Below, one piece after another: positions 33,855-41,706 of a stretch of 64,000 nucleotides of DNA; position 1 is the first letter of the stretch; every line of letters begins with the position of its first letter. Where the stretch lies: the NCBI RefSeq assembly GCF_005870035.1, contig NZ_SWJG01000006.1:1-64000 (forward strand), written 5' to 3'. A program made the position numbers and the translations under genes. The notes under the pieces are model-generated. The model was not told the origin of the DNA. It saw only the letters and a list, made by a program, of their open reading frames with translations, and ran no database searches. The DNA is from Spirosoma lacussanchae. Its GTDB lineage: Bacteria; Bacteroidota; Bacteroidia; Cytophagales; Spirosomataceae.

Positions 33855-34979
33855 TCAGGACAGGATAACCAGATCGGTGTCGGATTCGGACAGTTTGTTC
33901 AGTAACTGGTTAAACACAAAGGTGCGCAAAATGATCTGCGTCAGGCTGAAATGGGGCTTGCCGATGCAGACGGTGGTAACCTGTCGTTTTTCAACTTCGG
34001 TCATGATGCAGTTGACAACGTTGGTGCCTTTGGCCTGGATAACTTCGGCCCCCAGCTCGGTTGCCAGTTTCAGGTTGTTGATGAGGTGCCGTTGCCGATC
34101 GAGCCGGATACGGTCGGGGGCTTCGGCGGGCGTCTGCACGTAGAGCACGTACCAGCGCGACTGGTAGTAACTGGCGAGTCGGGCCGTTTTGCGGATCACC
34201 CGCCGGGCGGTATCAGGGTTGCTGCTGATGCTGGCCAACAGCCGTTCGGTCCGGATCGTGCCGTTCAGCGGCTGGGATAGTTCAATTTTTCGTTCTACCG
34301 CCGATGCCACTTCGCGCAGGGCCAGTTCACGCAGTTGCAGAATCCGGTCGGGCTGAAAAAAATTAGCCAGGGCCATCTGTACTTTGGCCGGGTCGTAAAT
34401 TTTGCCTTCGCGGAGTCGGGCTATCAGCTCATCGGCGGTCAGGTCGATGTTCACCACCTCATCGGCGAGCTGTACCACCCGGTCCGGCACGCGCTCCGTT
34501 ACGTCGATGCCGGTAATGGCCCGTACTTCGTCGTATAAACTTTCGATATGCTGGATATTGACCGCGCTGATGACGTTGATGCCGGCGTCGAGGATGTCGA
34601 GTACGTCCTGCCAGCGCTTCTCATTCTTCGAGCCGGGAATGTTGGTATGTGCCAGCTCGTCGACGATTACCAGTTCGGGATGGGCGTTCAGGATGGCCTG
34701 CACATCCATTTCGTCGAGCGCGCGTCCTTTATAAAACAGGCTCCGCCGACCAATAACGGGTAAACCCACAACCAGCGCGGCCGTCTCGGCCCGGTTGTGG
34801 GTTTCGATGAACCCGATGCGGGCGTCGACGCCGTTGCGCCGGAGAGCATGCGCGTCTTGCAACATCCGGTACGACTTGCCGACGCCCGCGCTCATGCCAA
34901 TGTAGATCTTGAACTTACCCCGCCTTGATGCGCGGATCAGGTTCAGAAAACGTTCGGCAGTCTGATCGTTCGGGTTCAT
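33855..34979 (-). CDS. kdpD: KdpD-type K+ sensor protein, N-terminal half only
   Basis: This is a 374-residue protein matching the cytoplasmic N-terminal part of KdpD. The KdpD domain (1-210) has the P-loop GMSAGVGKS, LVIVDELAHTNIPGSKNEKR and ISAVNIQHIESL. A USP-like domain (about 250-374) contains LASISSNPDTARRVIRK and AEVIQAKGTNVVNCI. No membrane helices, HisKA or HATPase follow, because the kinase is encoded by the next gene (32003-33847). It probably senses cytoplasmic K+ or nucleotide and works with that kinase. Truncated KdpD proteins of this type are known in several bacteria. It follows the porin gene by 8 bases in one operon. Confidence 0.88.
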   Translation of the reverse strand: MNPNDQTAERFLNLIRASRRGKFKIYIGMSAGVGKSYRMLQDAHALRRNGVDARIGFIETHNRAETAALVVGLPVIGRRSLFYKGRALDEMDVQAILNAHPELVIVDELAHTNIPGSKNEKRWQDVLDILDAGINVISAVNIQHIESLYDEVRAITGIDVTERVPDRVVQLADEVVNIDLTADELIARLREGKIYDPAKVQMALANFFQPDRILQLRELALREVASAVERKIELSQPLNGTIRTERLLASISSNPDTARRVIRKTARLASYYQSRWYVLYVQTPAEAPDRIRLDRQRHLINNLKLATELGAEVIQAKGTNVVNCIMTEVEKRQVTTVCIGKPHFSLTQIILRTFVFNQLLNKLSESDTDLVILS

Positions 34980-34987
34980 GATTGTGG

Positions 34988-36103
34988 TTAAAACGAAACG
35001 GCTAAACTGGTGGTCAGGGATGCATTGCTACGGCCTGTACCGCTCTGCGTAGCGAAGATAGACGTCTGGCTGTTGTACAGCTTACCTTCGATCCGGAACA
35101 GAGCCGTGGGCAGGATGGCATAATCATACCCCAGCGAATACCCCCAGGTCCGGAAATCGGGTGTGCCGATGATAACGCCGTTCCGGTCGTCGTAATACTC
35201 GACCCGTCCGTTCAGGTAACTCGTGGCGGAGGTTTTCAGCCGGGCAATCATAACCGGCGAATACCAGATATAAGCGCCCTTTCCCACGCGCTGGCCGCTG
35301 TCGGTTACTGGCTTTCGGTCGGCCCCGATGTCGAAGCCCAGAATCAGGCCTACTCTGCCGGCAGGGTTGATGATGGCGTACAGGTTGTTGAAGAAACGCC
35401 CCTGACGGAGTGAGTCGGGTCGGTCTGATCCCAGAAAACTACTCCAGTTCAGCGTCAGCCGGGACGAGGGCCGGAACTGTACCTGCGTACTGAACGAAGG
35501 CCCCGTATACCCCTCCACTTTTTTGATCCGCTGCCACCCATTCAGGGCGGAGCCCAGCAGGGTCCATTTCCCGTTCGGGCTGGTGTAGGTCAGTTTGGCA
35601 CCCGCGAGGTAGTAAGGCGAATTTTCGGCTAGAATGCTCCGCGTCAGGGTCCAGCAGTCTTTGGAGATGGCACTTTCGAAGCCGATATGCGACGAAAATA
35701 GGCCCGCGTCGAGCCAGAGATCCCGTTGGCGCGATAGTTTAACCCCGGCGTTGGCCTCAAAGATCGGTTTTACCAGCCCCTGTTCGGCCGCGTAGTTGTA
35801 CTGTCCGTAGGTGCCGACCTGAAGCGCCAGATTGCCCCGTACCCGATCGGTGGCGTAGGCCAGTCGGGCATAGGCCAGGTTGATATTCAGCTCCCGGTTT
35901 CGCTTGTGGTTGTAGAGAAAGCCGGGCCGTTCCTGGCTGGTTTTGGGCGCGGTGAAATCGTGGGTGTAATACGCTTCGACGTAGCCGGTGAGGGTGATGT
36001 CCGTACTATCGGGCGTTTGGGCCAGGGCTGGGAACGAAGCAGCCAGCAGCAGGGTGGCTGATAAGATACAGTTCATGAAGAATGGTTTTGTTGGACGGGG
36101 CAT
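34988..36103 (-). CDS. Outer-membrane beta-barrel porin of the kdp operon (OmpL-like)
   Basis: This is a 371-residue exported protein; the signal is CILSATLLLAASFPALAQ (ATG 36103 or 36076). The mature chain has alternating amphipathic beta-strands (ITLTGYVEAYYTHDF, LNINLAYARLAYATDRVRGN, FRTWGYSLGYDYAILPTALF) and ends in the outer-membrane signature Phe (SLAVSF). It resembles the putative beta-barrel porin-2/OmpL-like family that accompanies kdp genes in Bacteroidota. It lies one base after kdpC and 8 bases before the KdpD gene, so the operon spans both membranes. A likely role is passage of K+ or small solutes through the outer membrane when K+ is scarce. Confidence 0.82.
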   Translation of the reverse strand: MPRPTKPFFMNCILSATLLLAASFPALAQTPDSTDITLTGYVEAYYTHDFTAPKTSQERPGFLYNHKRNRELNINLAYARLAYATDRVRGNLALQVGTYGQYNYAAEQGLVKPIFEANAGVKLSRQRDLWLDAGLFSSHIGFESAISKDCWTLTRSILAENSPYYLAGAKLTYTSPNGKWTLLGSALNGWQRIKKVEGYTGPSFSTQVQFRPSSRLTLNWSSFLGSDRPDSLRQGRFFNNLYAIINPAGRVGLILGFDIGADRKPVTDSGQRVGKGAYIWYSPVMIARLKTSATSYLNGRVEYYDDRNGVIIGTPDFRTWGYSLGYDYAILPTALFRIEGKLYNSQTSIFATQSGTGRSNASLTTSLAVSF

Positions 36104-36104
36104 G

Positions 36105-36668
36105 CTAGTTCAGCTGGTCGAGGGCTACGTTCAGTTTCAGTACGTTAACCGTTTCGGGTCCAAACAGGCCAAGCAGTGGTTTTTCAGTATACTCGCCAAC
36201 GAGTTGGGTCAGCCGATCGGCGGGTAGCTTCCGAGTCCGCGCAATACGGGCTACCTGGATGGTGGCAGCGGCTGGCGACAGGTGTGGGTCGAGGCCCGAT
36301 CCCGATGCCGTGACCAGCTCGGCCGGGATGTCGGCCCGCCTAACCCCGGGGTTGTGAACCAGAAACGTATCGATGCGGGCCTGAACAGTCTTCAGATAAT
36401 CAGGGTTGCCTGGCCCTTTGTTAGACCCCCCCGACCCGGCCGCGTTGTAGTCAACGGCCGACGGGCGCGAGTTGAAATACCGGTCTTCGGTAAACGATTG
36501 ACCAATGTTGGCGTATCCGACAACCTTGCCGTTTACCGATACGGTTTCGGCATTTCCTCCGCCGGGGGCCAGTTTGGCCACGCCCGCAACAACGAGCGGG
36601 TAAATAACGGATACAAGAACCAGCAGGACCAGCGAAAGTCGGATAGCGGGTGACAGGTGTTTGTTCAT
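36105..36668 (-). CDS. kdpC: Potassium-transporting ATPase subunit KdpC
   Basis: This is a 187-residue single-span membrane protein of normal KdpC length. The N-terminal helix is LSLVLLVLVSVIYPLVVAGV. Further family signatures are VGYANIGQSFTEDRYFNSRPSA, GGSNKGPGNPDYL and the C-terminal SGSGLDPHLSPAAATIQVARIARTR region, in that order. KdpC holds the KdpFABC complex together and may raise ATP affinity of KdpB. It is transcribed after kdpB with a 69-base gap and followed one base later by the porin gene. Confidence 0.93.
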   Translation of the reverse strand: MNKHLSPAIRLSLVLLVLVSVIYPLVVAGVAKLAPGGGNAETVSVNGKVVGYANIGQSFTEDRYFNSRPSAVDYNAAGSGGSNKGPGNPDYLKTVQARIDTFLVHNPGVRRADIPAELVTASGSGLDPHLSPAAATIQVARIARTRKLPADRLTQLVGEYTEKPLLGLFGPETVNVLKLNVALDQLN

Positions 36669-36737
36669 GGGATTGATGCCGGTTTTACCCGGCTGTTTAT
36701 TGGTGAGCGCCGGGCCGGATACCCGACGCTGGGTGAA

Positions 36738-38813
36738 TCAGACGAAAAGCCCTACAATCAGATCGAGCAGTTTGATGCCGACGAAGGGGGCTACCAGACC
36801 GCCAAATCCGTAAATGAAGAGGTTCCGGCGCAGCAGCGCACTGGCCCCGATCGGCTTGTAGGCCACGCCCCGTAAAGCCAGCGGAATCAGTACCGGAATG
36901 ATGATGGCGTTGAAGATCACCGCCGATAGAATGGCCGACTCCGGCGAGTGGAGCTGCATCAGGTTCATGCGTTGCAGCGCCGGTATGCTCGCAACGAACA
37001 GCGCGGGAACGATAGCGAAGTATTTGGCTACGTCGTTGGCGATGCTGAAGGTGGTTAGCGTGCCCCGGGTGATCAGCAGCTGCTTTCCGATTTCAACTAC
37101 CTCAATCAGCTTGGTGGGATCGTTGTCGAGGTCGACCATGTTACCCGCTTCTTTGGCAGCCTGCGTTCCCGAGTTCATCGCCACACCCACGTCGGCCTGG
37201 GCCAGGGCGGGCGCGTCGTTGGTGCCGTCGCCCATCATGGCTACGAGTTTGCCGCCGGTCTGTTCATGGCGTATGTACTGCATCTTGTCTTCCGGCTTGG
37301 CTTCGGCAATGAAATCGTCGACGCCTGCTTTCTGCGCAATGAATCGGGCCGTGAGGGGGTTATCGCCGGTTACCATAACGGTCTTGACGCCCATCTTGCG
37401 GAGCCGGTCAAACCGTTCGGCAATACCTGGCTTGATGATATCCTGCAATTCGATGACGCCCATGACCCGCTCATTTTCGGTCACGACGAGGGGGGTGCCA
37501 CCATTGGCTGCAATATCCCTGGCTTTGTCGGCCGTTTCGGTCGGGAACCGCTGACCGGCTTTCTCGACCAGTGCCCGAATAGAGTCAACGGCTCCTTTTC
37601 GGATACGAAGTACATCCGTTGCGCTGCCTTTCCCCGGTTGCGGCAGGTCGATACCCGACGAGCGCGTTTCGGCGGTAAACTTGATCAGGGTGGCGCCGGT
37701 TGTACTAAGCGAGCGGGTCACGTCAGTACCGGCCAGCTCGACAATCGACTTGCCTTCGGGCGTTTCGTCGGCCAGCGAACTCAGCGCCGACGCCCGGATC
37801 ATGTCGGCCTGGTTCACCCCCGGTGCGGCATAAAAGTGAGTGGCTTTCCGGTTGCCGATGGTGATGGTGCCGGTCTTGTCGAGCAGCAGCGTGTCGATAT
37901 CCCCCGCTGTTTCTACGGCCCGACCCGACTTGGCAATGACGTTGGCACGCAGGGCCCGGTCCATACCCGCAATTCCGATGGCCGACAGTAACCCCCCAAT
38001 GGTGGTCGGAATCAGGCAGACGAAGAGCGAAATCAGGGCTGCAATGGTAATGGGCGTATTGGCAAAAACGGCAAAGGGCTGCAGCGTAACGCAGACGATG
38101 ATGAACACCAGCGTAAAACCCGCCAGCAGGATGGTGAGCGCAATTTCGTTGGGCGTTTTCTGCCGTGAGGCTCCTTCAACCAGCGCAATCATCTTGTCGA
38201 GAAACGACTCGCCCGGCTGGGTCGTCACGATGACCTTGATCCGATCGGAGAGCACTTTGGTACCTCCCGTCACGGACGATTTGTCGCCACCGGCTTCGCG
38301 GATCACCGGCGCCGACTCGCCCGTAATGGCTGATTCGTCGATGGTAGCCAGCCCTTCGATAATGTCGCCGTCAGACGGGATGATGTCGCCCGGCTCGCAG
38401 AGAAACACATCGCCTTTGCGGAGCTGAGCCGACGAGATCGTTTCTACTTCGTCCAGCCGATAGGCGCCCACCGGCCGGATCACCTTGGCGGGCGTTTCCT
38501 GGCGGGTTTTGCGGAGCGATTCAGCCTGCGCTTTGCCCCGTGCTTCGGCAATGGCTTCGGCAAAGTTGGCGAACAGGATGGTCAGCAGCAGCACGGCGGT
38601 AATAACGACATTGTAGGCCAGTGAGCCCTGAGTTGTATCGCCCGAGAGCGCAATATAGATCGTGACGGCCAGCATCACGAAGGTGCCAATTTCGACCGTA
38701 AACATAACCGGGTTCTTGATCAGGAGCGCCGGGTTTAGTTTAACGAACGATTCTTTTAGGGCAGTTCCCACCAGTTCACGCTGGAACAGGGATGGGGAAG
38801 CTTGTTTTGCCAT
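36738..38813 (-). CDS. kdpB: Potassium-transporting P-type ATPase subunit KdpB
   Basis: This is a 691-residue P-type ATPase that powers K+ uptake through KdpA. The visible parts are the membrane helices of the N-terminal third, TGES in the actuator loop ([12 protein letters not shown]), the phosphorylation site [41 protein letters not shown] and the C-terminal helices. All catalytic residues are present and the length is normal. ATG 38813 gives the standard start ([15 protein letters not shown]). Unlike the usual operon order, kdpA does not directly precede it: two plus-strand genes (38846-39489) lie between. It must therefore be transcribed through their antisense strand or from a promoter inside them. 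Confidence 0.95.
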   Translation of the reverse strand: MAKQASPSLFQRELVGTALKESFVKLNPALLIKNPVMFTVEIGTFVMLAVTIYIALSGDTTQGSLAYNVVITAVLLLTILFANFAEAIAEARGKAQAESLRKTRQETPAKVIRPVGAYRLDEVETISSAQLRKGDVFLCEPGDIIPSDGDIIEGLATIDESAITGESAPVIREAGGDKSSVTGGTKVLSDRIKVIVTTQPGESFLDKMIALVEGASRQKTPNEIALTILLAGFTLVFIIVCVTLQPFAVFANTPITIAALISLFVCLIPTTIGGLLSAIGIAGMDRALRANVIAKSGRAVETAGDIDTLLLDKTGTITIGNRKATHFYAAPGVNQADMIRASALSSLADETPEGKSIVELAGTDVTRSLSTTGATLIKFTAETRSSGIDLPQPGKGSATDVLRIRKGAVDSIRALVEKAGQRFPTETADKARDIAANGGTPLVVTENERVMGVIELQDIIKPGIAERFDRLRKMGVKTVMVTGDNPLTARFIAQKAGVDDFIAEAKPEDKMQYIRHEQTGGKLVAMMGDGTNDAPALAQADVGVAMNSGTQAAKEAGNMVDLDNDPTKLIEVVEIGKQLLITRGTLTTFSIANDVAKYFAIVPALFVASIPALQRMNLMQLHSPESAILSAVIFNAIIIPVLIPLALRGVAYKPIGASALLRRNLFIYGFGGLVAPFVGIKLLDLIVGLFV

Positions 38814-38819
38814 TTTTGT

Positions 38820-38827
38820 TAACTTTG
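38820..38827 (+). promoter_or_regulatory. -7 element for the inserted two-gene module
   Basis: TAACTTTG matches TAnnTTTG exactly and lies 18 bases before the ATG at 38846. TTG-containing sequence (38802-38809) upstream could be a -33 element, although the spacing is somewhat short. The promoter overlaps the 5' end of the oppositely oriented kdpB gene. Confidence 0.5.
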
Positions 38828-38845
38828 ATAAAACGACATGTAACT

Positions 38846-39142
38846 ATGACAGTTGAGCAGACTTCGGTTGAAAGCATCTTCCACGAAATGGGTTATGCTT
38901 CCAGTACGGATTACGCCATCAAAAAGGCCAGAGAGGAACTATTGCGGGAACTTAAGGTCAGCCTTGGTCGTATTGACGCATTCGAGAAAAAGTACGAAAT
39001 GACGTATGCTGAATTTGATAAGCAGTTTCATTCGCTTACCCAGTTCAGCCTGTTCGAGCGCGACGACGACAGCATGGACTGGCGGGCAGAGCTTACGGTG
39101 CTGCGGAGCATTGAAAAGCGGTTGGCCACATTGACACTATGA
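38846..39142 (+). CDS. Antitoxin-like protein of module inserted in kdp operon
   Basis: This is a 98-residue protein from ATG 38846 (MTVEQTSVESIFHEMGYASS); a longer frame from 38792 overlaps the kdpB start and is rejected. It is charged and helical (TDYAIKKAREELLRELKVSL, RIDAFEKKYEMTYAEFDKQF), with no membrane segment. Its stop overlaps the next start by four bases (ATGA), indicating coupled translation. The arrangement of a small helical protein followed by a DUF6516-like protein matches predicted type II toxin-antitoxin pairs. Base composition is visibly richer in A+T than the kdp genes around it, which suggests transfer. The antitoxin role is inferred. Confidence 0.65.
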   Translation: MTVEQTSVESIFHEMGYASSTDYAIKKAREELLRELKVSLGRIDAFEKKYEMTYAEFDKQFHSLTQFSLFERDDDSMDWRAELTVLRSIEKRLATLTL

Positions 39143-39489
39143 TTCATGATTTGCAGCCTTTTGCCCGTTTTATCACAGAGGCTTCTTCCCTTAAACCTGT
39201 TTACAGGCCAGGTATTATGCAGATTCGAGGGCGCCTTACCCTGATCGATCAGTCCGTTGTTCATATTCGTGAGAATCATGTGTTAGCTACTGGCTGGATC
39301 GACTACGCCTACCAGTGGCAGACTGCCAACCATACTCTTATCGTTCGTTGGGACAATGCCCATGATATGCCTGGGATTGATACGTCGCCCTACCACCAGC
39401 ATGTAAATACGGAAGAAAACGTGCTCCCCTCGGAACCGATGACGCTCGAAAAAGTCCTTGCTTTCATTGCCGTACAAGGGTCAGCGTAG
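39139..39489 (+). CDS. DUF6516-like protein, putative toxin component
   Basis: This is a 116-residue protein whose C-terminal half carries TLIVRWDNAHDMPGIDTSPYHQHV, followed by NVLPSEPMTLEKVLAFI. This (R-Y/W-D-N-A...H-x-H...) pattern is the one I associate with the DUF6516 family, annotated as a toxin-antitoxin component. The N-terminal half is beta-rich (IRGRLTLIDQSVVHIRENHV). The conserved Asp and His residues suggest a nuclease or metal site, but that is inference. It starts in a four-base overlap with the preceding gene and its 3' end overlaps the convergent kdpA end by 9 bases. Confidence 0.6.
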   Translation: MIHDLQPFARFITEASSLKPVYRPGIMQIRGRLTLIDQSVVHIRENHVLATGWIDYAYQWQTANHTLIVRWDNAHDMPGIDTSPYHQHVNTEENVLPSEPMTLEKVLAFIAVQGSA

Positions 39490-41196
39490 GGAGAAAAATT
39501 CGGCCAGCGGACCCAGCGCCAGGGCTGGGAAGAACGCCAGGGCTGCAATGATGGCAATGACGGCAAACGTCATCAGTCCAAACGTGCCGGTATCGGTCGG
39601 GAGGGTACCGGCGCTTTCGGGGACGTACTTCTTCTGCGCCAGCAGCCCGGCAATAGCCAGCGGCCCGATGATCGGCAAAAACCGCCCCAGAATCAGCACA
39701 AAGCCCGTCGATACGTTCCAGAACACGTTGTTGTCGCCCAGTCCTTCAAAGCCCGAGCCGTTGTTGGCGGCCGATGAGGTGAACTCGTAAAGCATCTCCG
39801 AAAAACCATGAAAACCGGGGTTGTTGAGCCAGTTGGCGGGCTTAACGGCCCAGTCGGCATCGGGGCTGTTGACCAGCACATACGACGACAGAGCCGTACC
39901 CGCCAGGATCAGAAACGGGTGCAGGATGGCGATCAGTGAGGCAATCTTCATCTCGCGGGCTTCGACCTTTCGGCCGAAAAATTCGGGGGTTCGCCCAACC
40001 ATCAGCCCGGAGATAAATACCGCTACGATCAGGAAGATGTAGTAGTTTAGAAAGCCTACTCCGCAGCCCCCGTAGAACGCGTTGGTCATCATACCCAGCA
40101 GCTGCATAGCGCCCGACAAAGGCATGGCCGAATCGTGCATACTGTTGACCGAGCCCGTCGAGATAATCGTCGTTACGATACTCCAGTAGGCCGAAGCCAG
40201 CGGGCCGAAACGAACTTCTTTACCTTCCATGGCGCCGGTCGGCTGGGCAATGCCCAGCTGCGTCAGGGCCGGACTTCCGTTCAACTCCGACCAGATAGTC
40301 GGCAGCAGTAACAGCAGCATGCCGGCGGTCATCACCCCAAACACGATCCAGGCGAACTTGCGCCGGTTGATGTAAAAGCCCAGGGCAAACACCAGGGCAA
40401 TCGGGATCAGTACCTGCGTAATCATCTCGACCATGTTGGTCAGATAATTAGGGTTCTCCAATGGGTGGGCCGAGTTCACACCGAACCAGCCGCCCCCGTT
40501 GGTGCCCAGGTGTTTGATGGCAATCATGCCGGCGGCTGGTCCGCGCGAAACGCCTACAGTATCGCCCTGCATGGTAACGATCGTGTCTTTACCGGCAAAA
40601 CTGGCCGGCGTACCGTTGAAGACCAGCACCAGCGCCACTACGAGCGAAATGGGGAGCAGCAGGCGAGTAATCGACCGAACAAAAAAGAAGTAGAAGTTTC
40701 CCGATCGGTCGGTTGTCTGCGGCAGAAAATGCCGGAAAATCAGCACCAGCGCGGCAATGCCTGTTGCCGCCGAAACAAATTGTAGAAAGGTGATCACCCC
40801 CAGCTGCGTCAGATACGTCAGCCCCGACTCGCCCGAGTAATGTTGCAGATTGCAGTTGACGAGAAAGCTGATGGCTGTATTGAACGCCAGATCGGGCGAC
40901 ATGGAGGGGTTTCCGTCGGGGTTGAGCGGGAGGGAACCCTGCGTGAACAGCAGGACAAACGCCAGTACAAACCAGACCAGATTGATGGTCAGCAGGGCCA
41001 CCAGATTTTCTTTCCAGTGCATGTCGCGGGTGTCGTCGATACCGCCGATCCGGTAGATCAGCCGTTCGACGGGCGCCATAAAATCGAAAGCGTTTGGCTC
41101 ATTGGCAAATACGCGGGCGAGGTACTTGCCTAGTGGAATCGCCAGCAGGACGGTCAGGCCGTACGTGACGACCACGCCTAATAGTTCAGTTGTCAT
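39481..41196 (-). CDS. kdpA: Potassium-transporting ATPase subunit KdpA
   Basis: This is a 571-residue polytopic membrane protein that forms the K+ channel-like pore of KdpFABC. It has four selectivity-filter regions of the superfamily of K+ transporters: TNLQHYSGE-like NCNLQHYSGESGLTYL, KHLGTNGGGWFGVNSAHPLENP, SGSVNSMHDSAMPLSG and FTSSAANNGSGFEGL, all recognisable. Length and ends are normal (N-terminus VVVTYGLTVLLAIPLGKYLARVF). It is followed on its own strand not by kdpB but by the antisense of a two-gene module. KdpF lies 33 bases upstream. Confidence 0.95.
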   Translation of the reverse strand: MTTELLGVVVTYGLTVLLAIPLGKYLARVFANEPNAFDFMAPVERLIYRIGGIDDTRDMHWKENLVALLTINLVWFVLAFVLLFTQGSLPLNPDGNPSMSPDLAFNTAISFLVNCNLQHYSGESGLTYLTQLGVITFLQFVSAATGIAALVLIFRHFLPQTTDRSGNFYFFFVRSITRLLLPISLVVALVLVFNGTPASFAGKDTIVTMQGDTVGVSRGPAAGMIAIKHLGTNGGGWFGVNSAHPLENPNYLTNMVEMITQVLIPIALVFALGFYINRRKFAWIVFGVMTAGMLLLLLPTIWSELNGSPALTQLGIAQPTGAMEGKEVRFGPLASAYWSIVTTIISTGSVNSMHDSAMPLSGAMQLLGMMTNAFYGGCGVGFLNYYIFLIVAVFISGLMVGRTPEFFGRKVEAREMKIASLIAILHPFLILAGTALSSYVLVNSPDADWAVKPANWLNNPGFHGFSEMLYEFTSSAANNGSGFEGLGDNNVFWNVSTGFVLILGRFLPIIGPLAIAGLLAQKKYVPESAGTLPTDTGTFGLMTFAVIAIIAALAFFPALALGPLAEFFSLR

Positions 41197-41229
41197 TGAT
41201 TAACGTATAAGTCGGAACCCGAGGCTGAT

Positions 41230-41310
41230 TCAGAACCGTTCGGGCCGGATGAGCACATACAGCATGTAGGCAAAAGCCAGGAGTGAAATGATAAACAGGA
41301 TCGTCAGCAT
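41230..41310 (-). CDS. kdpF: Potassium-transporting ATPase small subunit KdpF
   Basis: This is a 26-residue single-helix peptide, MLTILFIISLLAFAYMLYVL followed by IRPERF. The -RPE(R/K)F ending and position 33 bases before kdpA identify KdpF, which stabilises the KdpABC complex in the inner membrane. The longer frame from 41418 starts in non-coding sequence and is rejected. Confidence 0.88.
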   Translation of the reverse strand: MLTILFIISLLAFAYMLYVLIRPERF

Positions 41311-41399
41311 GATCGTGTGTGTGTGTGAAGGCGCAAGCACCCGGCTAGCCAGCCGTTGCGCCTGTTTTAGCCAGTGAATGGCGGTTGTTGGTGGTACAG

Positions 41400-41486
41400 T
41401 TAGATTCGTTCGAACCATTCGATGGTTTTGTAGAATACGGCGAAGCAGAGCAGGGCCGAAACAAGCAGCAGCAGAACAGTAGCCAT
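41400..41486 (-). CDS. Small single-span membrane peptide upstream of kdpF
   Basis: This is a 28-residue peptide, MATVLLLLVSALLCFAVFYK followed by TIEWFERI: one hydrophobic helix with a charged tail. It resembles KdpF in size and build, including the aromatic-acidic-basic C-terminus, and it is first in the kdp transcript, 89 bases before kdpF. It could be an additional subunit, a leader peptide or a duplicated KdpF. The longer 87-residue frame from 41663 runs through a terminator and is not credible. Confidence 0.5.
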   Translation of the reverse strand: MATVLLLLVSALLCFAVFYKTIEWFERI

Positions 41487-41623
41487 TGGATTGATTAGGT
41501 TGGTTATTGATGCCCCTGTGCCAAGAAGTAGACCAAACTGGATGTTAAAAAAGAATGTAGACTGTAATTGGCTATAAGAAAGAAGGTTATGGTGATGACA
41601 CGGACCGGAAAGCGGTGAATCAA

Positions 41624-41660
41624 AAAAGCCGACCTTACCATTTTGGTAGGGTCGGCTTTT
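41624..41660 (-). terminator. Terminator between amylase gene and kdp operon
   Basis: The 17-base arms 41624-41640 and 41644-41660 pair with a single mismatch (core AAAAGCCGACC/GGTCGGCTTTT). On the minus strand a run of T follows, ending the amylase transcript. The arm ends in A on the left, so it may also act on the plus strand. Confidence 0.85.
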
Positions 41661-41706
41661 CAATTTGGTAATGTCGGTGCCCGTTGCGTATGCCCGGGTG
41701 GTTTGC

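Noticed and set aside
41400..41663. 87-codon version of the small peptide gene upstream of kdpF
   Set aside because: Its 5' part runs through the terminator hairpin 41624-41660; only the last 28 codons from ATG 41486 look like a peptide.
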